Shown: one piece after another, positions 26,375-34,434 of the stretch
Layout: each line of letters opens with the position of its first letter
Position numbering within the stretch: the stretch's first letter is position 1
NCBI GenBank assembly: GCA_024235735.1
Contig: JACKLU010000012.1
Span: forward strand, 1 to 64,000
DNA: 64,000 nucleotides
Direction: 5' to 3'
Source: Burkholderiales bacterium
GTDB taxonomy: Bacteria; Pseudomonadota; Gammaproteobacteria; Burkholderiales; Nitrosomonadaceae
Translations under genes and position numbers: made by a program
The notes under the pieces: generated by a model
What the model was told of the DNA's origin: nothing
Seen by the model: only the letters and a program-made list of their open reading frames with translations
Databases searched by the model: none

Positions 26375-27682
26375 ATGACCACAATGGAACAATATCTAAC
26401 CCGGCGCAGACAACTGGCGTCGAAAATGAACAGCGGCGTGGCCGTCATTCCGACAGCGCCCGAACGACTGCGCAATCGGGATGCGCATTATCCCTATCGT
26501 TTTGACAGCTACTTTTACTACTTAACCGGATTCAGGGAACCGGAAGCAGTGCTGGTGATCACCGCCGCATCCGAAAAAGCACCGGCCAGACATATTTTGT
26601 TCTGCCGCGATAAAGATGTGGAAAGGGAAATATGGGATGGTTTCCGGTATGGGCCACTCCTTGCCCGGGAAACATTCGGCTTCGATGAAGCCTATACCAT
26701 TGCGCAGCTCGATGAACTGCTGCCCAAGTTATTGGCGAATCAGTCCGTCGTTTATTCCACCATAGGCCATGACTCCGCCTGGGAACAGCGCATCGCCGGA
26801 TGGATCAATACGGTGCGCGCGCAAAGCCGCAGCGGTGTGACCGCGCCGCATGAAATCAGCGATTACCGCACGCTACTCGATGAGATGCGTCTGATCAAGG
26901 ACACGCATGAACTGCAAACCATGCGCCGCGCCGCCGGGATTTCCGCGCAGGCGCATTGCGTTGCGATGCAGGCGACAAAGCCGGGCAAGTTCGAATATGA
27001 AATCGAAGCCGAGCTGTTGCATGTTTTTCGCCGGCACGGTGCGCAGGCGCCTGCATATACCTCCATCGTAGCGGGCGGCGCCAATGCCTGTATATTGCAT
27101 TATATCGACAACAGCGCACAGCTGAATGCAGGCGATTTATTGCTGATTGACGCTGGCTGCGAACTTGACGGCTATGCCGCGGATATCACGCGGACATTCC
27201 CGGTCAATGGCCGATACACGTCCGCGCAGAAAGACATTTATGAACTGGTACTGGCTGCACAACAAGCGGCGATAGATCAGGCCAGACCTGGCAGTTCCTG
27301 GAATGATCCGCATCAGGCGGCGTTGAACATTCTGGCGCAGGGATTTGTCGATTTCGGCTTGTGCCAGGGTAGCGTTGAAGCCGTGCTGGAATCGGAGGAT
27401 TACAAACGGTTCTACATGCATCGTACAGGACATTGGCTCGGCATGGATGTGCATGATGCCGGCGAATACAAGCAGCGCGGCGAATGGCGGACGTTGCAGG
27501 CGGGCATGACGCTGACCGTAGAGCCAGGCTGCTATATCCGGCCAGCCGAGAATGTGCCGCAGGCTTTCTGGAACATCGGCGTGCGCATCGAAGATGATGT
27601 GCTGATCACATCGGAAGGAAACGAAATACTGACCGCCGGCGTACCGAAAACGGTCAATGCAATAGAGGAGTTAATGCGATGA
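26375..27682 (+). CDS. pepP: Xaa-Pro aminopeptidase PepP
   Basis: A cytosolic metallopeptidase that removes N-terminal residues before proline. The 435 residues contain an AMP_N domain (1-130: PYRFDSYFYYLTGFREPEA) and a pita-bread catalytic domain with the dimetal ligands in LIDAGCELDGYAADITRTF, HRTGHWLGMDVHDAG, TVEPGCYI and GVRIEDDVLIT. The start codon follows AAAGATTTTTT with only a weak Shine-Dalgarno. Overlaps the next gene by 4 bp. Confidence 0.95.
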   Translation: MTTMEQYLTRRRQLASKMNSGVAVIPTAPERLRNRDAHYPYRFDSYFYYLTGFREPEAVLVITAASEKAPARHILFCRDKDVEREIWDGFRYGPLLARETFGFDEAYTIAQLDELLPKLLANQSVVYSTIGHDSAWEQRIAGWINTVRAQSRSGVTAPHEISDYRTLLDEMRLIKDTHELQTMRRAAGISAQAHCVAMQATKPGKFEYEIEAELLHVFRRHGAQAPAYTSIVAGGANACILHYIDNSAQLNAGDLLLIDAGCELDGYAADITRTFPVNGRYTSAQKDIYELVLAAQQAAIDQARPGSSWNDPHQAALNILAQGFVDFGLCQGSVEAVLESEDYKRFYMHRTGHWLGMDVHDAGEYKQRGEWRTLQAGMTLTVEPGCYIRPAENVPQAFWNIGVRIEDDVLITSEGNEILTAGVPKTVNAIEELMR

Positions 27683-28089
27683 ATGACGAACACCGCAAAA
27701 TCATAATCCGGAAAATTTCAAGTTACGAACAGCAGGGAACGGATTCGCCAGGCGCGCCGCCGCCATCGCCTATCAACCGCTGGGTGGCGTTGATTATCAT
27801 GATTCCAGTACTGGCCCTGCTGGCGGTGCTGGGTGTCTTTTTTTTCACCATTTTTGTTGCGCTGTTTTCACTGATTGCCATTATTATCGGCCTGCGCATC
27901 TGGTGGCTGCGCCGCAAATTCAGACGGCACATGCAGGAAACCGGCGCAACACCGGATGACCGGCAACAGGGCTATAACGCGCCGACCGATCAGTACAGCA
28001 GGGCCGATCGCGTCGAAGATGCCGAGATTATCGAAGAAACCACGATTATCAAAGAAAGCAGGAAATCACCTGACGACAAAAGACAATAA
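27679..28089 (+). CDS. Small two-helix membrane protein, unknown function
   Basis: 136 residues: an acidic/polar N-terminus rich in Pro and Ser (about 1-35), two closely spaced membrane helices (about 37-75: WVALIIMIPVLALLAVLGVF then IFVALFSLIAIIIGLRI), and a charged cytosolic tail. ATG overlaps the pepP stop (ATGA), so it is translationally coupled to pepP. Similar small membrane proteins follow pepP in other betaproteobacteria, but I cannot assign a function. Confidence 0.7.
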   Translation: MNDEHRKIIIRKISSYEQQGTDSPGAPPPSPINRWVALIIMIPVLALLAVLGVFFFTIFVALFSLIAIIIGLRIWWLRRKFRRHMQETGATPDDRQQGYNAPTDQYSRADRVEDAEIIEETTIIKESRKSPDDKRQ

Positions 28090-28299
28090 GCATTCCGGCG
28101 ATCAGCATTGTCGGCGCAGGTCTTTCCGCCGGAAAGCGATTGCAGCGTTGAATTTTTCCGTTATCTGCATCGCGCTTGAAAGTTGAATCCGCCTCTTTTT
28201 TTATATCCTTTTACCCCCTCCTCCTCACTTTTACAGCAAGGTAAAGGGTAAAGGAAAGGGCGGCCCCGCAGCATCTTTCAGCGCAACCGATAGCGCAGC

Positions 28300-29331
28300 T
28301 TATTTCCTCGATCTGGCGGACATGCTGTCCTGATATTCCTGGAAATGCTCGCTGCTGCAAAAATATTTGCCGTCAAAGCGAATGGCTTCTTCCTTCGGAA
28401 TCAGAATATCGCACTGATAACACTGCACGATATCGCCTTCGAGTATTTCCGTCTTCTTTTCAGCGCGGGCAGCTTGTTCTTCCGTTCTATCTCTTACCGC
28501 TTCCTTTGCCGCAGGAGCAGTGTCCTGCTCTTGCCCGGCGGATTCTTCCCCGCTGTTTGACCAGGTTGCTTTTTGATAATCCGCTGCGGCGTAATAATCG
28601 TCAGCGGGCACCTTGACCGACTCGCCGAGCAGAATTTCCTTATAACTGACATAGATTGACGCAAAAAGAACGGGACTCAGTATGACGAGCCCGATATAAG
28701 GCACCAGCAGAACGATAATGGATAATAAATTCAGAATAATGTTATAAACGAAAAAAGGAATGATATTGCGTATGCATGCCAGGAAACTTTTTTTCATGGC
28801 GTTTACCGGCGAGAAATTGTGCAGAATGATCAATACCGGAGAAAAAATGAAAGCCATCAGCAATGGAATTTGCAGCAGAATAACCATCAGAAAAGAAGAC
28901 AGAATATTGCTGGATATGCCGCCGATTTCACTGCTGTCATAACGTTTGCCGCGTTCCAGCATGGCGACCAAATCGCTGCCGCCGGTCGAGAGAAACACAC
29001 TGTAGATAATCAGCAACCCGACCAGGAAAATAGCGCCAACGGTGATGAGTGGCGCTGTACGGGTTTTAAATCCGATGAACAAATGCGAAACTTCGATTTG
29101 CCGGCCTTGCTCCTGATCGCGACAAGCGACCATGATACCCGCCAGAAAAACCGGCGCAATGAGCATGAAAATCAGCGGCCCGACCATAGGGATCAGCAAT
29201 GAAAGCGTAACAACGATCAGAAAAGGAATGAAGCAAATCAACATCCAGACCATTGGCGCTTTACGAAACATTTGGAAGCCTTGAGCGATCCAATACCATC
29301 CATGTATTGCGCTGACTTGACGAATTTCCAT
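28300..29331 (-). CDS. BPSS1780 family membrane protein with C-terminal zinc-ribbon-like tail
   Basis: A polytopic inner-membrane protein of unknown function. I chose the ATG at 29329-29331, which has GGAG eight bases upstream; a GTG two codons earlier is less likely. The first 230 residues hold about six hydrophobic segments (for example WMLICFIPFLIVVTLSLLIP). An Ala/Glu/Arg-rich linker follows, then a tail with CYQCDILIP and FDGKYFCSSEH, spaced like a zinc ribbon (CxxC...C). Its place next to thrB matches other betaproteobacteria. Confidence 0.8.
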   Translation of the reverse strand: MEIRQVSAIHGWYWIAQGFQMFRKAPMVWMLICFIPFLIVVTLSLLIPMVGPLIFMLIAPVFLAGIMVACRDQEQGRQIEVSHLFIGFKTRTAPLITVGAIFLVGLLIIYSVFLSTGGSDLVAMLERGKRYDSSEIGGISSNILSSFLMVILLQIPLLMAFIFSPVLIILHNFSPVNAMKKSFLACIRNIIPFFVYNIILNLLSIIVLLVPYIGLVILSPVLFASIYVSYKEILLGESVKVPADDYYAAADYQKATWSNSGEESAGQEQDTAPAAKEAVRDRTEEQAARAEKKTEILEGDIVQCYQCDILIPKEEAIRFDGKYFCSSEHFQEYQDSMSARSRK

Positions 29332-29433
29332 GGGCACTTCTCCAGTGTTAAGTTCGATATGACGATTTTTTCGTTTTTTAATGATAGATTAGCTAGAAAC
29401 CAGACCTTTAGTTCTTGTGATTTTAGCGGCGCT

Positions 29434-30384
29434 TTATAGCCAAAGTTGTTTCAGTTTATCCTGATTTTCCGAATGATGCTGTAACAGTGTTTTAAATTCA
29501 TCCGGATTTTTTGCGTGCGTGAGCTCTCCCGGTCTGGGCAAATGATAATCGTACAAGCGGGAAATCCAGAAGCGCAATGCGCCTGCGCGCAGCATAACCG
29601 GCCAGAAATGGTGTTCGGCCGCTGTCAACGGCCGGATATCGTGATAGGCTCTAAGCAACGATAATGTGCGCGCCTCATCCAGCGTTCTCTGTTGGGTAAG
29701 GCACCAGTCGTTGACGACAATGGCCAGATCGTACAGCAGGTTATCATTGCAGGCGAAATAGAAATCAATCACGCCACCAATGGTATGATCGTTAAAAAGA
29801 ATGTTGTCCCGGAAAAGATCGGCGTGAATGACGCCTCTGGGCAAATCTTCCGGTTGCGATAATGACTGGAAATCCAATTCGCTATCCAGTAACGCACATT
29901 CTTCCGGATTCAGAAACGGCTGGATTTCCGGTCTTCTCGCCCGCCACCAACGCAATCCGCGCGGATTCTCCATACAGGCAGAATAACTTTGCCCGCCGAT
30001 ATGCATTTTTGCCAGCATGCCACCGACTTCCGCGCAATGCGCCGGACCCGGGGTTTCCAGCGATTTTCCCGGTAAACAGGAAACGATACATGCCGGTTTA
30101 CCGTTGAGTTCACCGAATAATCGGTTATCGCGCATGGGAACCGGCGCTGGGCAGGGAATCTGATGATTCGACAAATGCGCCATCAGATTCAGATAAAAAG
30201 GCAATTCACTGGCGGTTAATTTCTCGAACAGCGTCAGTACAAATTTATTTTGCGAGGTAGTGACAAAAAAATTGGAGTTCTCGATGCCGGACGAAATGCC
30301 CTGCAACTCGATCAGTTCGCCCAGTGCGTAGTTTCTCAGCCAGCCGGAAAGTTGTTTTTCTGTGACAGGTGTAAAAACGGACAT
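29434..30384 (-). CDS. thrB: Homoserine kinase (APH-fold type)
   Basis: Phosphorylates L-homoserine in threonine synthesis. This is the APH-fold enzyme used by many beta- and gammaproteobacteria, not the GHMP-fold ThrB of E. coli. The 316 residues start MSVFTPVTEKQLSGWLRNY; the catalytic loop is GVIHADLFRDNILF and the metal site GVIDFYFACNDNLLYDLAI. The neighbouring DUF2782 gene and polA support the call. Confidence 0.92.
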   Translation of the reverse strand: MSVFTPVTEKQLSGWLRNYALGELIELQGISSGIENSNFFVTTSQNKFVLTLFEKLTASELPFYLNLMAHLSNHQIPCPAPVPMRDNRLFGELNGKPACIVSCLPGKSLETPGPAHCAEVGGMLAKMHIGGQSYSACMENPRGLRWWRARRPEIQPFLNPEECALLDSELDFQSLSQPEDLPRGVIHADLFRDNILFNDHTIGGVIDFYFACNDNLLYDLAIVVNDWCLTQQRTLDEARTLSLLRAYHDIRPLTAAEHHFWPVMLRAGALRFWISRLYDYHLPRPGELTHAKNPDEFKTLLQHHSENQDKLKQLWL

Positions 30385-30473
30385 GCGTTAATAACGTGGA
30401 AAAAGGCTAATGTATGCGGGTATTGTTGAGGCGGATTGAATAATTTGCTGGAAGCCGTCCCTGTCTATCACGT

Positions 30474-30872
30474 TCAGAATTCAAGCAACCGCCACATGGG
30501 TGTACTGACGTTGCCGCCGGGTTCACCCGAATGTTCATTCATACGACCACGATTTCTGACCATGTAATAAGGAAAACCAACGCGCGGCGTCACTTTGATC
30601 ATGTATAACTCGCCGTTGAGGCGATACTCTTCAATGGTATCTTCACCGCGCTTGATAATCGTTACCTGCGGTTCGAGTTCGGGATCCAGTTCCATATCGG
30701 GAGGCAATGGCGGCGGCGCGGCCAGCTCCGGCAGGTCTGTGTCGTTCAGTTCGGGTAACTCCGGTATTTCAGGCAACGGCACCAGATTTTTAGGTCTATC
30801 CGATTGCGCCATGAGCGGTAGCGCGAAAAAAAGCGCAAAACTGAGCGGCAGGATCATTAATAATCGGTACAT
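30474..30872 (-). CDS. DUF2782 domain-containing exported protein
   Basis: A 132-residue protein with a signal peptide (MYRLLMILPLSFALFFALPL, cleavage after MAQ). A Pro/Glu/Leu-rich spacer (PPPLPPDMELDPELE) comes before the DUF2782 core: QVTIIKRGEDTIEEYRLNGE and YMIKVTPRVGFPYYMV. The family has no known function. It sits between thrB and the LOG gene, as in related genomes. Confidence 0.85.
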   Translation of the reverse strand: MYRLLMILPLSFALFFALPLMAQSDRPKNLVPLPEIPELPELNDTDLPELAAPPPLPPDMELDPELEPQVTIIKRGEDTIEEYRLNGELYMIKVTPRVGFPYYMVRNRGRMNEHSGEPGGNVSTPMWRLLEF

Positions 30873-30933
30873 GGCATTATCCGGTGGTCTGATATGGCGG
30901 AACGGGTATTTTACCCAAATTCGCTGACGTTGG

Positions 30934-31653
30934 TTACAGATTCAACTGAATTTCACGTTCCTCGGAGCTCGGTTCGAAACCGCGGGTCTCGTAATGTTTG
31001 AAGATCGCATTGACCACATCCCGAGGTTCATCGATGATTTGTATCAAATCCATGTCTTCAGGTGAAATGCAGTTTTCCGCGATCAGAACATTTCTGAACC
31101 AGTCAATCAAGCCGCGCCAGAAATCGGAACAGACCAGAATAATCGGCATTTTGCGCGTTTTCCCCGTTTGCACGAGCGTAAGCGCTTCCATGAGTTCATC
31201 CAGTGTACCGAATCCACCGGGCATGACGACATAAGCCGTGGCAAATTTGACGAACATGTATTTGCGCGCGAAAAAATGACGGAATGACTGACTGATATCC
31301 TGATAGGGGTTGCGGTGCTGTTCATGAGGCAATTGAATATTCAATCCGATACTCGGGGAACTGCCGTAATAGGCGCCTTTATTGGCCGCCTCCATCACGC
31401 CGGGACCACCACCGGAAATAACCGAGAAACCGGCATCGGAAAGCAGGCGTGCAATCTGTTCGGTCAGTTTGTAGTACGGATGATTCACATCCGTGCGCGC
31501 ACTGCCAAAAATACTCACGGCAGGCTGGATTGAATCAAGGCGCTCCGTTCCTTCGACAAATTCTGCCATAATGCCGAACAAGCGCCACGATTCTTTTGCG
31601 GACCATTGCTTTTCCAGAGGGAGTGCGGCGGCGGGTTTATTTTGCAGGCTCAT
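30934..31653 (-). CDS. LOG family protein (TIGR00730 Rossmann-fold nucleotide hydrolase)
   Basis: Probable cytokinin-type nucleoside 5'-monophosphate phosphoribohydrolase or general nucleotide glycosidase. 239 residues with both family motifs: SGGGPGVMEAANKGAY and MPGGFGTLDELME. The start codon lies only 12 bp from that of polA on the opposite strand and has no good Shine-Dalgarno. Bacterial physiological substrates of LOG proteins are poorly defined. Confidence 0.88.
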   Translation of the reverse strand: MSLQNKPAAALPLEKQWSAKESWRLFGIMAEFVEGTERLDSIQPAVSIFGSARTDVNHPYYKLTEQIARLLSDAGFSVISGGGPGVMEAANKGAYYGSSPSIGLNIQLPHEQHRNPYQDISQSFRHFFARKYMFVKFATAYVVMPGGFGTLDELMEALTLVQTGKTRKMPIILVCSDFWRGLIDWFRNVLIAENCISPEDMDLIQIIDEPRDVVNAIFKHYETRGFEPSSEEREIQLNL

Positions 31654-31665
31654 AGGATTTTTTTA

Positions 31666-34389
31666 ATGAAAACATTATTGCTGGTTGATGGTTCGTCTTA
31701 TCTGTATCGCGCCTACCATGCATTGCCCGACTTGCGCAGTCAGCACAATCAACCGACTGGCGCGATCCACGGCGTTCTGAATATGTTAAGACGTTTGCAC
31801 AAGGATTATCACGCCGATTATAGCGTGTGTGTATTTGATGCAAAAGGCAAAACGTTTCGTGATGCAATTTATCCGGATTATAAAGGGCACCGGCCGTCAA
31901 TGCCGGATGATCTGGTTGTACAGATAGCGCCGCTGCACGCCTGTATCGAGGCGATGGGGTGGCCGCTGCTGATTGTCGATGGCGTAGAAGCGGATGATGT
32001 CATCGGCACGCTGGCCAGACAGGCCGAACAACAGAGTATGCGATGCATTATCTCTACCGGTGACAAGGATATCGCACAACTGGTCAATGCGCATATCACG
32101 CTGGTCAATACCATGAACAATGAAGTACTCGACGAAACGGGTGTTTATGCCAAATTTGGCGTCAGGCCGGAACGCATGCTGGATTATCTGATGCTGGTCG
32201 GCGACAGTTCGGATAATATTCCCGGTGTGGAAAAAGTGGGGCCAAAAACAGCGGTTAAGTGGCTTGAACAATATGGGTCTTTGGAAAACATCATTGCGCA
32301 TGCAACTGAAATCAAGGGCGTAGTTGGTGAAAATCTGCGCAGAGCGATTGATTGGTTTGAAACATCGCGCAAACTGGTGGAAATCAAATGCGATGTCGAA
32401 TTGCCTGTTACCCTCGCGGATCTGACGCTAAAACCGCAGGATACCGGGCGTCTGGCGATGCTCTACGAGGAATTGAGCATGAAATCGGCGCTACAGGAAT
32501 TACGCCAGCAGAATCACACCAATCCGGCGGATGCAGGTAATGACGGCGCACAGGATTCGCCCGATCAGCAGCGGAAAAATGTCACTGCTGAATACCAGAC
32601 GATACTCGACGATGCACAGCTAAACGTCTGGCTGGAAAAATTGAATGCGGCGCAGCTGGTATCCCTCGATACGGAAACAACCGGACTGGATCCAATGCAA
32701 GCCGAGTTGGTCGGCATTTCGTTCAGTTTTTCGCGCGGTCACGCCGCCTACATCCCGCTGATGCATCAGTATATCGGCGCGCCGCGTCAGCTGGAACGGC
32801 AATATGTACTGGAAAAACTCAGACCCTGGCTGGAAAATGCGGATAAACACAAAGTCGGTCAGAATTTAAAGTACGACAAACACATTTTCGCCAATTATGG
32901 CCTTTGTCTGGAAGGCATTGCGCATGACACGCTGTTGCAATCCTATGTACTGGAATCACACAAGCCGCATAACATGGATAGCCTGGCGCTGCGGCATCTG
33001 GATGTAAAAACCATCAGCTATGACGAAGTCACCGGCAAAGGCGCGCAGCGTATCGGTTTCGAGCAGGTTGACATAGAAACGGCGACAGACTATGCGGCCG
33101 AAGACGCTGATATCACGTTACGCCTGCATCAGCATTTGTATCCCAGAATCCAGGCTGATGCGCGGCAGTTGTCCATATATCGGGATATTGAAATGCCGGC
33201 CATGGCAGTATTGTTTGCCATGGAGCGTTATGGCGTTTTGCTTAATCAGCAGCTGCTGCAGAAACAAAATCTGGAACTCAGTGAAAAACTGGATGTACTG
33301 GAACAACGGGCGTTCCAAATTTCCGGACAATCGTTTAATCTGAATTCACCCAAACAGATACAGGAAATCCTGTTTGACCGTTTGAAACTGCCGGTTGTCA
33401 AAAAAACACCTAAAGGCGTGCCCTCAACCAATGAAGACGTATTGCAGCAACTGGCGCTGGATTACCCGTTGCCGAAAATCCTGCTCGAATACCGTACACT
33501 TTCAAAACTAAAATCGACCTACACGGATAAGCTACCGCAAATGATCAATCCGGCCACCGGACGCGTGCATACCAATTACGCGCAGGCTGTCGCGGTAACC
33601 GGTCGTTTGGCCAGCTCGGATCCTAATTTACAGAATATTCCGGTGCGAACCGCCGAGGGCCGCAGAATACGTGAGGCGTTTATTGCGCCCGCACATTGCA
33701 AAATCGTTTCTGCCGACTATTCGCAGATCGAACTGCGTATTATGGCGCATATCTCTCAGGACAACGGGTTACTCAAAGCTTTTGCAGCGGGAGAAGATAT
33801 TCACAGCGCCACAGCTGCTGAAATTTTTGCCGTACCGGTCGATCAGGTTGATGCCGAAAAGCGCCGTTACGCCAAAGTAATCAATTTTGGTCTGATTTAC
33901 GGGATGTCGGAATTCGGCCTGGCGACGCAGCTCGGTATCGACCGCAGCGCGGCGCGGGCGTATATAGACCGGTATTTTATGCGCTATCCTGGTGTGGCTG
34001 ATTATATGCAGCGCACCCGGGAACAAGCCAGGACAACAGGTTTTGTCGAAACAGTGCTTGGCCGCAGGCTGTGGCTACCGGAAATTAACAGTCCCAATGG
34101 CAATCGCCGGCAGGGCGCAGAGCGTGCGGCCATCAATGCACCCATGCAGGGCACTGCGGCGGATATCATCAAGCTGGCCATGATTGCCGTACAGCGATGG
34201 CTTGCAGAAACCCGATTACAAAGCCAACTGATTATGCAGGTACACGACGAGCTTGTGCTCGAGGTGCCGGATGATGAAGTTGATACAATCCTGTCCGAAT
34301 TGCCCCAGTATATGGGCAATGTGATCAGTCTCGACGTGCCTTTACTGGTTGATATCGGTGTCGGTAAAAACTGGGAGCAGGCGCATTGA
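31666..34389 (+). CDS. polA: DNA polymerase I
   Basis: Repair and Okazaki-fragment processing polymerase, 907 residues. ATG 31666 follows AGGA and starts MKTLLLVDGSSYLYRAYHAL. Domains: 5' nuclease (1-290) with acidic metal residues (VDGVEADDVIGT, STGDKDIAQL); 3'-5' exonuclease (about 325-510) with an intact DTETTGLD, so proofreading is likely; polymerase domain with motif A VSADYSQIELRIMAH, motif B RRYAKVINFGLIYGMSEFGL and motif C QVHDELVLEV. Convergent with rne. Confidence 0.97.
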   Translation: MKTLLLVDGSSYLYRAYHALPDLRSQHNQPTGAIHGVLNMLRRLHKDYHADYSVCVFDAKGKTFRDAIYPDYKGHRPSMPDDLVVQIAPLHACIEAMGWPLLIVDGVEADDVIGTLARQAEQQSMRCIISTGDKDIAQLVNAHITLVNTMNNEVLDETGVYAKFGVRPERMLDYLMLVGDSSDNIPGVEKVGPKTAVKWLEQYGSLENIIAHATEIKGVVGENLRRAIDWFETSRKLVEIKCDVELPVTLADLTLKPQDTGRLAMLYEELSMKSALQELRQQNHTNPADAGNDGAQDSPDQQRKNVTAEYQTILDDAQLNVWLEKLNAAQLVSLDTETTGLDPMQAELVGISFSFSRGHAAYIPLMHQYIGAPRQLERQYVLEKLRPWLENADKHKVGQNLKYDKHIFANYGLCLEGIAHDTLLQSYVLESHKPHNMDSLALRHLDVKTISYDEVTGKGAQRIGFEQVDIETATDYAAEDADITLRLHQHLYPRIQADARQLSIYRDIEMPAMAVLFAMERYGVLLNQQLLQKQNLELSEKLDVLEQRAFQISGQSFNLNSPKQIQEILFDRLKLPVVKKTPKGVPSTNEDVLQQLALDYPLPKILLEYRTLSKLKSTYTDKLPQMINPATGRVHTNYAQAVAVTGRLASSDPNLQNIPVRTAEGRRIREAFIAPAHCKIVSADYSQIELRIMAHISQDNGLLKAFAAGEDIHSATAAEIFAVPVDQVDAEKRRYAKVINFGLIYGMSEFGLATQLGIDRSAARAYIDRYFMRYPGVADYMQRTREQARTTGFVETVLGRRLWLPEINSPNGNRRQGAERAAINAPMQGTAADIIKLAMIAVQRWLAETRLQSQLIMQVHDELVLEVPDDEVDTILSELPQYMGNVISLDVPLLVDIGVGKNWEQAH

Positions 34390-34434
34390 ACTTCTCAACT
34401 GTTTACCGCGGACTTACTCCCGGTTTATTTTGCT

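Noticed and set aside
28190..28265. Pyrimidine-rich tract with TTTACC/GGTAAA pairs as a terminator
   Set aside because: Pairing is broken and no T-run follows a stable stem.
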